Shown: one piece after another, positions 50,234 to 61,949 of the stretch
How the letters are laid out: every line of letters begins with the position of its first letter
Numbering within the stretch: position 1 is the first letter of the stretch
Source of the DNA: Combretum micranthum
Taxonomy: Eukaryota > Streptophyta > Magnoliopsida > Myrtales > Combretaceae
NCBI GenBank assembly: GCA_024138025.1
Contig: JAMXBD010000113.1
Span: 558,001 to 622,000, forward strand
Reading direction: 5' to 3'
DNA: 64,000 bases
The notes under the pieces: model-generated
Told to the model about the DNA's origin: nothing
The model's database searches: none
Seen by the model: the letters and a program-made list of their open reading frames with translations, nothing else
Made by a program: the position numbers and the translations under genes

Positions 50234-50664
50234 GGGTAAATTACACTAAAAGGTATCGATGTTTGAGAATAAATTCATTTAAGGTATCATCATTTGAATT
50301 AGTTTTCAATTAGATCTCTTTAATTTTTAATAAATCATCAATTATTTTGACCTTATTCAACTCACTTTATCAAAGATTAATAATTCTAAATGTTGAGATT
50401 TTAAATAAATTTACCATCAAAAGTTGATAAATTTTTTCAACTCCTGAAAATGTTGATATTATAAATAAACTTACGTATAAATTTTGATACCTTTTTATGT
50501 ATTTTATTTTTTGAAATATTGATACTTTAAATAAATTTATCCATGATTATTAATTTCTCTTTTTAACCACCTGAGAAGTTGAAACCTTAAATAAACTTAT
50601 CATCTTTTTTTTTGTTAGAAAAATAAATTTATCTCAAACAATGATACTGTTGTATGTAATTTAC
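50234..50664. repeat. Hairpin MITE, diverged relative of the 45391 element
   Basis: The left end GGGTAAATTACACTAAAAGG and the reverse complement of the right end (GTAAATTACATACAACAGTA) are inverted relatives, followed by matching TATCGATGTTTGAGA/TATCATTGTTTGAGA blocks. The interior has several internally repeated ATTGATACTTTAAATAAA-type units. No clear target duplication was found. Confidence 0.6.
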
Positions 50665-51074
50665 GTATTATGTTTGTGATTTTCAACCAATAAACTCTTG
50701 TGATATCATCTTTATAAAGATGGTTGAAACGGTAAATTCAACAAGTAAAATTTCAATTGAATATGACATTGAGCAACTTTAAATTTTAGATGTAGTATTT
50801 ATCAAGTAAAAGTTTAATTAGATATACCATAAAACGATTTTAAAATTTAAATGAAATTTTGGAAAACTGTTAAAAATTAAGATAGTATTTTTATATTATC
50901 TCGGAACTATCCTTTTTATTTTTGGTACAACCAGATTTATCGTGTGTAATTATATATTTAATTAGTATTAAAAGAGAAGAACAAAAGACTTGATATAGGG
51001 AACAGTTTACGAGTTATTTACGACGCTTGTTGAAAATCTAAAGGAATCGGCAGCATATCTAGTGCAGTGTTTTG
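50665..51074. other. AT-rich intergenic DNA
   Basis: Nothing recognised. Confidence 0.4.
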
Positions 51075-51647
51075 TATGGATGCAACCAAGGCGGATTTGG
51101 GAGGGGTTTTTTGAAACTAGAACCCGACCTGAGTCCTTAATGGGTATCCTAGAACCCGAGAAAAATCCTATAGGATTTTTTTGTCATTCTCAAAACCCGA
51201 CCCACTAGGATTTAAGGAACACATAACCCAACTCGACCCGATTTCAAGATTTTTAACTTTTTTCTTTAAAAAAAATGCAAAAAAAAGAATTTTGTTTTAA
51301 GTTATTAATGATACAAATACTTATATTGAAAGAATGAATTTTAGACAATAATATCATATAAAATGATGCAAATACTTAATTTCCACTTACTTTCACATAC
51401 ATATAATATAAATGGGATTCTTGCTTTAATAACTTAATATTTTTAATTTTTTAATATTTTTAATTTATATTGAGTCGGACTTTCTCAATGGGTTACATAA
51501 TAAACCCAAAACCCGATCCGATAACTTATCGGATTTTTTTTTAATCTCAAAACCCACCCCAAAACATTATAAGGTTTGACCCTATAGGATTTTTAACTGG
51601 TTGGACCGTCAGATACCCTATAACGACCCACCCCGCATGCATTCCTA
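51075..51647. mobile_element. hAT-type non-autonomous DNA transposon (573 bp)
   Basis: Ends are TATGGATGCA and, reversed, TAGGAATGCATGC, continuing into GGCGGATTTGGG/GGGGTGGGT. The flanks GTGTTTTG (51067-51074) and GTATTTTG (51648-51655) are an 8-bp duplication with one mismatch. AACCCGACCC-type motifs and ATCCTATAGGATTTTT palindromes fill the subterminal regions. No transposase is encoded. Confidence 0.8.
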
Positions 51648-51655
51648 GTATTTTG

Positions 51656-52394
51656 AACATGATAACGTCATAATTATGGATACTTAATAGAGTGAAAGTC
51701 AAAAAGGATTTAATTAATATAACAAGCTAAACATATATAAAATAAATCCTATTAAAAGCAGTTTGCATTCCTGGTTTTATTACTTTTGAGATTCTAGTTT
51801 CTAATTAAAAGGGACCCTCAACCAAAAAAAAAAAAAAAAAAAAAAAACCCTACTTGAGATTTAGGGTTTGGTTGGTTTGTTGTTTTCTAATCATTTTAAT
51901 ATCTTTTTTTTTTTTTTTGTCATTTTCAAATGGATTACTTGTTAAAAATAAAACAGATGAAAATAGATAATTTTACTTATAAACAAATTAAACAGATTAA
52001 ATGAAAACAAACAATTCAAATAGACCATGCTTTGACTGAAACCATTAACCATCGTACGCATATTATGCTTATTGCCTGAATGCATTTTAGGTGAATTAAA
52101 TTAATCCACATCTTAAAAAATATTAAAATCTCATGACCGAAATAAAGATAAGTAAAATGTAAAATAAAAAAAATTCCTCTATCACGGTATCTATATCTTT
52201 TATAATATAAAAGTACCGAATCTCATCTTAATATCATCTTCTAAAAATTACTTCTTTACAAAAAAAGGAAAAAAAGAAAAATCCATCAGTTGCCCTCATT
52301 AGAATATATCCTTTATCCTAGAAAAAGTTGAAAGTAGTTTCAATAAACAAGTAAATTTTTTTTTTTCAATTTAGCATTTTTTTATTGTGATATA

Positions 52395-52429
<35 letters not shown>

Positions 52430-54126
52430 CACATTCTCTATTTTAGACAAGAAAACTAAAATTTCACAAATTATAATAAAGAAATTGGAAAGTATCTATG
52501 ATGGGGTTACTATAACTAGTCGATCGCATGCGATATACGAAAAGTCTTGAATTGGTGACACGTGTAAGATGCCGCAAAGAGAAGTGTGGGAGAACGAATA
52601 AGCAAATCCGCTTTGTCAAATACATTAGTGTGACAGAAGATCAAATCAAGTAAATTCGATCATTCTTGACTCGTTCTTGGTAAAATGAGTGTTTTGATCT
52701 TTCTTAGAGATGTTTTAGTAGAGTATCTGCATTACTCTCAATCTTAGCGATCAGCAGATTCTCTTTCAAATGAGAAGAGAAACCTCTTCTTTATAAATGT
52801 TAGAAGCTTATGGTACCTGTTGGATGATTTCTAAAAGAACGGTTGAGATCAAGTGTTGATGATGCGCATTTGAGCACTTTATAATGATCCGACAGCTTAT
52901 ATTAAAGCATTCTTTTCTAATAACAGTGGATTGGCCTAGAAATGGGCTTGATGACTTTTATTATATATAAAAAAAAAAGCCCATTCTCAATATAAAAAGA
53001 ATAAATGCATATTTAAGTCCACATAAGCCCTATTTTATTCAAACAAAGCCCAAATTGATCCGAGAAGATATTTTTAGAGTCTACATTTCATGCATGAGAG
53101 AACTAAATTAGGCCGAGAGCAGAATGAGTTGGTCTGACAATCTCTCTTCTAAGTCTACCAAGTCAAATTTCCCTATGACATCCTTTATTAGACTTCGTCT
53201 TCCAGATCCTGTCACTAGCTTGGAAAACCGCCCGTGGTATTAAATTGTGCTAAAAGCCTAATTATCGAAATAACCCTCTATAGTATCCTAAGTATTTTAG
53301 TAATTTTTCTTCTTTTTTTATTTTGAACATGAATAAATGCATCTAATTAGTTTATGCTTTTAATTATTTTTTTCCTTGATTTCTTACTGGTTCAACCTGT
53401 GTTGACCAATACAACATCAATTAAGTCAAAAGGATCCTCAAATCACGTGAAAAAATTAGCCTAGAAGAAAGCACCAATTACAAGTGTATTATATTGGAAA
53501 GAAAAAATTCCCAATGTTTCAATCGATGCAAATGCAATTTATCCTTTTAATTTTCTCAATCAATAGGCATAAGAAGGACCAGATTTCTAAGAAGCCATCA
53601 CCACTCACTCACAAAGCATTATCAAAAACAAGAACAAACTCTTTCTGATCCAAAATCCAAGTAACAAAAATTAACAATTGGACTGTTTCCAACCTTTTTT
53701 TTTCACTTGAAAACCATGGTTGTTTTCTCTAACAATAACACAACTAGTACAAGGCATCGTAGTTAGAAAAACATAAGAGACACCCTCCCTAATAATAGGC
53801 AAGCTAAACGGATTACTAGACCCTAAACATGGTCATTGGCTTCTCTGCGTTTCCTAGAAAAATGTTATAGTTAGTTGGATCTTCTCTGGAATTTGGTAAA
53901 TTGGCAGCTTCCTATTCCTAGAAAACAAAGAAGAGGAATTCTGGTGACCCTTTTGTTAGGTTGATCCTGTTTCAATCTCTCCACCCATTTGGACGCACAA
54001 TGGGATATTCATTCTTCATTTCCTGGTATGACATTCTTAATAGGTAAACAAGGGGAAGAAAGATGAAATGCAAATGCTAGGAATTGTTGGAAAACCAATC
54101 AGAACGACGGCGAAAGAAAAGAAGAG
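51656..54126. other. Intergenic DNA upstream of the RING gene
   Basis: No gene is seen. Simple sequence includes an A run at 51824-51847 and a (TA)n tract at 52389-52429. The last few hundred bases should hold the promoter and 5' leader of the RING gene; no TATA box could be chosen with confidence. Confidence 0.4.
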
Positions 54127-57100
54127 ATGGCGTCCTCGCAAGTTGAAGTTGCTTCTTCAGCCCCGTTTGGTTGTGTTTTAAGGGATCACAACCACAAGCA
54201 CAGCCACAGCCACAATAATCACAACCGGCTTGATGGATGCAAAACAGCCCAAGACGCATTTCGGAGGAATCTTAAGGATTTGGTGAGAGGTCAAATTCAC
54301 AAGTGCATTTCTGTCTCCTCCTCGGACTCGAATTTCCATGAGGAACCTTCCTCTCTCAATCAGAATCCATGGTTTGCAGACCACAAACGAATAAATACTC
54401 CTGGTACCTTGAGAATCAAACGAGGAGAGACCAGCAGTCCAAGTACCAGCAACAATAGCAGCAAAGAGGAATTGTTGTCTGATTTATCTCCTAGGAAATC
54501 AAGGGTCCTGGAACGATGGGCTGCTCAACAGGCTAGAGACATGGTGTCAACGATTGAGAAACAATCTCAAGAGGCTGAACTCGTGGAATCAGCGTCCTCA
54601 TCAGACGATGCCTCCACCGATACCGACATATCCAATCTCGGGGCCTCGTCTCTTGTCCAAGTGTGGGAAGCCAGGCTTAACCATTCATCCAGCAACAGCT
54701 GCAGCAGCAAAGTTAATTCTGTTCACCCGGTTTCCCCTACCGCAAGGAACAATGCTCCATTGGCTTCCTCATCCACAATGGAAGAGGCCTCCATGATTTC
54801 CGATGCAGTTGGACCGGGTTATGATGATCGTCTCATCAGCCTTGAGGGCTCTCTAGGACGGAGTGAATCAGACAGAACAGTCACGGATGATCAATCTTCT
54901 CGGTCTCAGGATCGAGATTCAGAAGCTGGAAACCAAAGCCAGTGGATTAGAGTCGCTGATATTATTAAGAGATTGACATCCTCAAGACGTGATAAGGATC
55001 ATGAACAGTCTAATGCTAAAGAATCATCACCTAGGGAACGGCAACGAACCCCAGTTCCTGATCATCCGTTGCATCCTGTCACACCGCGACTCCGAGGCAG
55101 AATGGCATTCAATGACTTGCTGATGCAATTGGAGCGTGAAAGACATAGGGAGCTCGAATCCCTGGCAGAAATTCAGGTCGTCTCCAGGTTTCAGCAACGA
55201 GGACGTATACAGGTGAGCCTTTTTCTTACAATTTCATTGGCTATTTTGTGTCAGAGGAACTTATGTCGTATGTGCATTGCAGTCCCTACTCAAGATAAAG
55301 ATACTGCAGCACCGCAATCGAGCCCAACCACTGTGGCGCCCGAATCAGCCTAACAGTGTGACTCACAGTTCAGGGATCATGCATCTCAGGTACATTGCAA
55401 TAGCAATCCATTAACCTGATGTAAACAAAACCAAAACCTCTGATTAAAACTCATTCTCTGGAATCTTTTTTGTTAATTACCAGAAACAGTTCTGGGTAGA
55501 AAAAATGAGCCTCATCCACCTCTATACTACAGCACACCAATAGGATGACTTCATTTTTTTTTCCTTAAAATATTGAACTTTGTAGAACATAGAACCTCTT
55601 GTATTAACCTGTAAGCTAAAATGAAGCAGGGAAAGGTTCAATACACCAATCAATAACGCATCAGCACCTGCTATGACTCCTAGGAATTCTCATGCACCCC
55701 AGGCTGACCGTGCATCTTGTTCAGAGAATTCCATGACCACCATTATGCCAGAGGAGAATGATCATACCGGTCATGTAGGAAGTTTGACGCAGCAACCCGA
55801 AGAAAATTCTTCACCCATTGATGAGCCAACCAGTAATATTCATTGCGAAGGAGATCATCATAACAAAACAGAACAGTGCACAATCCCATTGCAGTTATCA
55901 AGAATTAAAACAAACAGTAATGTCAAAGGTAATTTCACTCCAAGATCAGATACCATGTCTCAATATACAAGCTTTGAGGATAGCACTGACGAATTGCAAC
56001 CATTAGACACATTCTCATCGTTGAATGATTGGTTTGAGGATGCAATGATGGAAGAGGGTGAGAAGGAGGAAGAGGAGGATGTGGAGGATGAAGAAGAACA
56101 GCAAGAGAACATGGCGGAGAGCAGCTATGACTGGATTAGCAATATATCCCGACCAAGGAGTTACTGGGAGGAGCGTCGACAGGAGTGGTACAAGGAGATG
56201 CTTGAAGCCAACTCTGTCAAAGAGGATATCCGTGAACTTCTTCAGAGGTTTAACCCAATATATTTTTGCTTTATTTCTTTTGTATTCTACCGCTCTTTAC
56301 GTGCTTACAACTGTATACTGAGGGGCAAGAGCGAGTAAACTTTGTGAATCCATCACATTAAAAGAATCACCGCACGGTAATTGAACAATACCCTTGATGA
56401 TAGAGGCAGGGCTCATCTACACCATTTCCACCAAAATTGTTACAGTTCCTATCTGTATCTTGTTATTACTGTCATCGTGCAGGCTAGTTCCTAATACATG
56501 CTGGAATGAAGTACTATATATATTTACTAAAGTCTGTTATTACTGTCAAGCGCAATTATTAGAAATTCTTGATTATCTCAGTTACTAATTAGAATAAAAT
56601 GAGATTCCTGGTTCTGTTGGAGCATCATCTTAAACAAAAATATTTGACATTATATATTGTTTACGCAGGAGAACAGTATCTAGCTTTCTTTGTAGTGATT
56701 TTAGTGATCGCATGAATCATTTGGTGATGTCTCATGTACAAAGACAAAGCCATCTGGAAGCGCTTGAGGAAGATGACCAAATGGAAACAAGCATTGAAGA
56801 GAGAATGGAGCAACTGATGTCATCTTATATACAACAGCAATCGAATTCAGTTGGCGACAGTGAAGAGACTGATGAAGATGGTATCGAGGATGATGCGGAG
56901 GAGGAGGGGGAGGGCGAGGGGGAGGAAGGCATTGAAAGGGAAGAAATTTTAGAAGATAATGATGATGAACGAGAGGATGAGGAAGGCAATCCACTGGGAG
57001 AGATCATCAATGATTATGACGAAGGGGAAGAAGATGGGGAAGGCACTCACAGGGAAGAGATGATAGAAGATTATGATGAAGGGGAAGAGGATGGAGAAGG

Positions 57101-58317
57101 CAGTCTAAGGGATGAGATCATTGAAGATGATGATGAAAAGGAGGAGGAGATCCAAGAGGAGGAAGAGATCCCAACAAGACATCAGTACGATGAACTGCAA
57201 ACATACTACTACCAAGCTACACCGACGTTGCAGATGTCTCCGTCACCTCCATCGAGATTAGGGAGATATTATGATCATGAGAACAACAGTGACCGCGAAC
57301 AAGTTGCATCTACATCTTCTCAGGATCTTCCACCATATCACCCATATTATCAGGATTCTAGGCACCACTCTAATCCTATTGAGCGTTTGTCCATTGTGAG
57401 TTTATTTTCGTAGCTAGTGTCACTATTGAACTTATAGCTTGAATTCCCATTGAAATAAAAGCTGCTGGAACTGCAGGAAATGGAACTTATAAATGATTTG
57501 AGAGCACAAATGAAGCAGCTGTCTCAGGAGATGTCGGAGCTTAGGAGGTCAATAAATTGTTGCGTGGACATGCAAGTGAAACTACAGGGTTCTTTCATGC
57601 AGGATTCAAACTCCGGTGAGTTTAAGGCAAATAGTTTTTGGCATCATGTTGTCTGCATTCATAGGAAGGCTTTGAAACATTTACGCTGTATCATTTCCAT
57701 CTGCCTATCAATGAAGCAAAAAAGCACAGTTATTAACACAGTATTTATAAGTAAATCCCTATGAGACACCTATGCCCTTTGCTTGATAGAAATCAGAAAA
57801 TGTGTCCAGAGACTGATATGTTTCAAGACAGGCAATGTGAGACATTTGTTGATCGCATTTTGCATGTCATGTTCTGACATTGTTGAGCAAAAAATGGGAG
57901 AAGTAATCCAAAAGGGTCACCTATGCTAATTTTCCCATTACTAGTAAGTTAAAATACCAACCTCCGTCACGTTTATGATGTAAACTGACTATTACAGCTC
58001 AAGCGAAAGGGAAAAGATCAGTAGATGCTGCACCAAGAAAAGGGATTTGCTGCATTTGCTATGAGACGCAAATCGACTCTCTTCTTTACAGGTTCCTTTT
58101 CTTTCTCTTCTTACCATTCTCTTGTTTCCATAGCCAGCCTAATCCTCCACTTGATTTCAGGCACTGATTGCTGACATTCAAGTATATAATGTATTTCAGA
58201 TGTGGCCACATGTGCACATGTCTTAGGTGTGCCCATGAGCTTCAATGGAGCAGTGGAAAGTGTCCAATATGTCGAGCTCCAATAGTAGATGTTGTGAGGG
58301 CATTTACAGATACATAG
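54127..58317 (+). CDS. C3HC4 RING-finger protein, probable E3 ubiquitin ligase
   Basis: Seven exons: 54127-55212, 55283-55389, 55630-56247, 56669-57395, 57477-57615, 57998-58091, 58200-58317. All introns are GT-AG, all junctions keep frame, and the product has 962 residues. A His-rich stretch (about 20-33) and a conserved RKSRVLERWAAQQARDM block (about 123-139) precede long Ser-rich regions; FNDLLMQLERERHRELESL and RGRIQSLLKIKIL lie near 330-370. Residues 691-766 are four tandem acidic repeats of 19. A coiled coil follows (about 847-885). The RING finger has Cys 910, 913, 925, His 927, Cys 931, 934, 945, 948 and ends CPICRAPI. RING fingers recruit ubiquitin-charged E2 enzymes; the substrate is unknown. 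The layout recalls the Arabidopsis At5g04460/At2g27950 group, from memory. The start ATG has a good context (GAGATGGCG) and no upstream frame extends it. Confidence 0.92.
56928..57155 (+). repeat. Four tandem 57-bp units encoding an acidic array
   Basis: Units begin with a Gly codon at 56928, 56985, 57042 and 57099, exactly 57 bases (19 codons) apart. Units 2 and 3 are the most alike (both contain DYDEGEEDGE). Unit 1 (GIEREEILEDNDDERE) and unit 4 (GSLRDEIIEDDDEKEE) are more diverged. The array lies in exon 4 of the RING gene. Confidence 0.85.
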
Positions 58318-60098
58318 AGTATTGCTGTGTACGAGTTCTTGCTTCAGAGGACCGTCTGATTCATAACATTGATTTTGGGAGTCGGATTGGGCGTCTAGAT
58401 TTGATGTTAGCATCTAACTTTACTAATTGGGAACTAAGTAACTTCTGTACAGACCAACTTTTGCAACAGATTCGATTATACCGTTCGAAAGGGAGACATT
58501 TAACATGGGCGGTTATTATCTCCAGCAACCTTAAGTTGGTGTGTGTTGTGTGTGTTTGTGTTTCTTTCATCATCGTAGGAAAAGCTGATAGGACGAAGAA
58601 GTTTCAGCCATAAACATGGGTTCATCTTTCTTTCCCCCTTGCTTTCAGCTGTACACTGGAATCAGATTGGTATGGTACATGGTTAAATTGATTTAGATCA
58701 AGGTGAAATAATAATTGGTTTAGAATCACTTGCATAATGTACTTTTTCATGCCATTAAGCTGGCAGATTCCAATGTATTGAGACAATAGCATGAAAAATT
58801 CCTTCTTTAATTTTTTCATACTAATGAATTTAGGTCCCTAAACATGGATTTTCAATCTACGAGATCTTCAAGCATTCACCAATGAGGCCCTATTGAATTA
58901 GTACCATATAGAAGAAAGTAGAAAGCAATTATAGAGGATAATGCAATTAGACTTGCTCTTCATAGACTAACTTGGGATATACTATTAAGGGAAAATTTGG
59001 GTTCAGGATGATGGGATTTTTTGGTATCATATTGGAAAGCTATTGCACAAAATGTACTTCTGATATGCTATGCTGATGAAAAGGGCAGAAGTGACATTAA
59101 GTTTGTTAAATATGTAAAAGAGTGAAGAATCTGAATTCTCCCTACAAGAATCTGCAAGATGAGTACTTAAAAGGACGGTAAGATCACTGATGTTGGAACA
59201 ATGATCACTTTCCTAGAGTTGCATGCTTAAAAGCTCCGCTGCATTTAGGAATTCCATTATGACATCGCTGTGTGTGTGAACTCATTGGTTAGTAGTTTTG
59301 CTGTCTGATGCAACAAGGTTGTACAAGTGAATATATGCGAATTAATGTGGTTTTCCACAAGAAATCTTGTCATTATATTGTTTTGTTCGCAATCTCAAGA
59401 ATTTTTTCATGTAAACTTTCCTTTCCAACATGCAATTGATGTAATGGCCATTCGTAGTCTTATGGACTATGAACCGGATTGATCGTGGCCAAAGTTGGCA
59501 GACGGTACTTGCAGTTGGTTTCATCGCCCCACCCCTCGTATATGAAAATGGGGAAAAATCTAATATTTATGTACGGGAAAGTGTCGATACTAGAAACTTG
59601 TAACATTGACTAACGACGAGCGGAGGCTGGGGCTGACGTATGGGTGCGGTAACGGCTTTATCGACCTCATCATGGCCTATGGTAGGCTGCGCTATGCCCC
59701 CTTATAGACCTATTCTCTCCTATAAGTAGTTGAGATGGGAATCAAGTTACATGACCAATTATAAAAGTAAGAGTTAGAGGATTGAAAAATCCCATGCTTA
59801 CGGTACTGAAAGATAGACAGGAGCCTAATAAAGAAAAGGTAATTTCTTATAGTTGTTTACTCGATGATCACATTTGTGTTAAGAGAATTATTTAGTTTTG
59901 AACATGATAGAAGATTACAATTTCTACAAAGTGTCAAGTTGAAAGTTATACCGAAAACAAAAGTGAATGCAAGAAGGAAAGAAGCTATTATGTGCAGCAA
60001 AACTAGGGTACAGGCCTGCTTTTAGGGTCATGTACAAGTCCAAAAACCACACATTTTCTCCACAAATTCCTAGATACACAAGGCACAAGCATGAGCCG
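58318..60098. other. RING gene 3' region and intergenic DNA
   Basis: The first few hundred bases are probably 3' untranslated sequence; no firm polyadenylation site was chosen. A GC-richer patch at about 59605-59690 (GACGAGCGGAGGCTGGGG and neighbours) has no open frame that I recognise. No other gene is supported. Confidence 0.4.
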
Positions 60099-60500
60099 TG
60101 TTAGAGGGTGTGTAGAGCTTAGAGACGCTTAGTTTTGCTTATTTGTTCTATTTCGCTAAGTTGTTCCATTAAGGTATTTATTAGGAGTATTATAGTAGTT
60201 TATTAGTCTTTTATTAGGGTTTTGGAATACTATAAATAGTCCTAGTCATTTCATAGACTAATGATGTGATTTTGAGTTACATTACTTCTCTTCCGAGTTT
60301 TGCTCTTTAAATCTCCTTTTATCAATCAATTCACTTAAATTGTAGCGAGTGCAAACATGAGTTAGTATTTGTATATAATATCAATTACTTGCGAGTGTTC
60401 TTGAGATCTTTATTCTCTTAGTGCTTAATATTTAAGGTAAGTGAAGATTTCCTTATATATCAACTAAAACCCCAATTCTCATCTTGACATTGGGGATTCA
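60099..60500 (+). repeat. LTR-like segment
   Basis: TGTTAGAGGGTGTGTAG could be a TG end. ACTATAAATAGTCC at 60229-60242 is a TATA box followed by C/T-rich sequence (TTACTTCTCTTCC), as in LTRs. No matching second LTR, target duplication or firm right end was seen. Confidence 0.35.
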
Positions 60501-61466
60501 TATCGGTTAATTAGTTTTAATTATCATGTTAGCAAAGTGACTATTTCCTAAGTTGTTTATAATCTTTAGCCGGGTGTGTTTTTTATTGATCAAATAACCG
60601 TTATTTGTGGGACTTGGAAAATACAAAATCAAACTTAAAAGTTGTCATTTAAGTGATAATCTCTTTAGGAAACATAAACAAGTAGATTAATGTTTATGCA
60701 CATACCCATAGGAATATAGACCTTGGGTATATGAAATGATTTCTTCTAAAGAAAGATCAACAATGATGGTATAAATTACTTGAATTGAAAATAAAAGATT
60801 CCATAAAAAATAATGTCAAAGTCTTATGATCCTATTAAGAACCTAGAAGTTTGAAATTGAGTTAATTGGAGTATCACTTGTTGAGAGATACTTGGAGAAA
60901 TCTCTAAGTTTTCTACAATCCATGAGCTGATATTTAAAAGTTTAGCAACTACAATCTTAAGACTTACGCAAACTTTATAAACTTGGGGTCTATAAAATAT
61001 GAAATAATCGCATAAATATGTAAATGTCAAGTCTTAAGAAGGCCTTAAAATACAAAACTATTGACCTTCTAATTTAGTATTGATGATAATGAAATAGATT
61101 TAAATTATGATCTAATGAATTTATCTAGGAGATCTATATATATGGTTGATGACATGAAAGAGATCCGTGAACCTAAACGGAGCAGCAAAAATATGGCAGT
61201 TACAAATCTTTTCATACCTTCTTAAATTTCAAGTTTACAGGAATATATTAAAAACTTTTATTGATGTGACAGCTACTAAGTATGTGGATGATATGTTATT
61301 ATTACTCCATGGTGAGAGGAGATAATCAAATTGTTCTTTGGTTGTTATAGTTTGCTTATGAATCTATTTGGTTAATCTCCCCTACGAGATTGATTTATTT
61401 TCAAATGTATTTTTCATATTATTTTAAGATGATTGTTTTATTTTTTTTGTATCAAAGTGTTGCAAA
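60501..61466. other. Intergenic DNA, possible retroelement debris
   Basis: No gene is supported. Near 61160-61290 short stretches (REPKRSSKN and KYVDDMLLL) recall copia pol, but they are too short and isolated to call. Confidence 0.35.
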
Positions 61467-61941
61467 CAATGTCGTCAGAACTGGACTGGGGTTTGATCCG
61501 AACAAGCTAGGGGATCAAGCATTGAGAGGTTGAACCGGGTTTGACCGAGAGTCGAATCGAGGTCACAAAAAAAGTAAAAATATAAGGAATAATTTAATTA
61601 TGAAAAACTAATATATATGACATCACTCAATTAAATCTATATTTGGATTATTTTCATCAATTAATTATTAAATAAACATGACATAATGATTATATTTTAT
61701 AAATTTATCACAAAGTATGAATAAATCTTTGAATTTCTAGTTTTTTTTTTTTTCCAGCTTAGGTCAATCGGTCCGGGTTTACCAGTTCAACTTGGTTCGT
61801 ACGCCCGGGTCGACCAGGTCACTTCGGGTCTTGTCAATTCAGTGCAAAAATGAGTCTTTGGCGAGACCCGACTCGACATTAATGTCGATTCCTATCGAAT
61901 CGGGTTGAACTGGTTGGTCCAAACCGGTTTTGACAATAATG
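61467..61941. mobile_element. hAT-type non-autonomous DNA transposon (475 bp)
   Basis: The flanks GTTGCAAA (61459-61466 and 61942-61949) are a perfect 8-bp duplication. Ends are CAATGTCGTCAGAACTGG and, reversed, CATTATTGTCAAAACCGG (13 of 18 match). Subterminal GGTTGAACCGGG/CGGGTTGAACTGG motifs are inverted about an AT-rich centre. No transposase is encoded. Confidence 0.8.
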
Positions 61942-61949
61942 GTTGCAAA

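Noticed and set aside
56701..57010. Antisense Pro/Ser-rich frames
   Set aside because: They are the complement of the acidic GAG/GAA-rich codons in exon 4 of the RING gene.
61140..61320. copia pol fragment (REPKRSSKN, KYVDDMLLL)
   Set aside because: Two short matches in AT-rich DNA with nothing recognisable between or around them.
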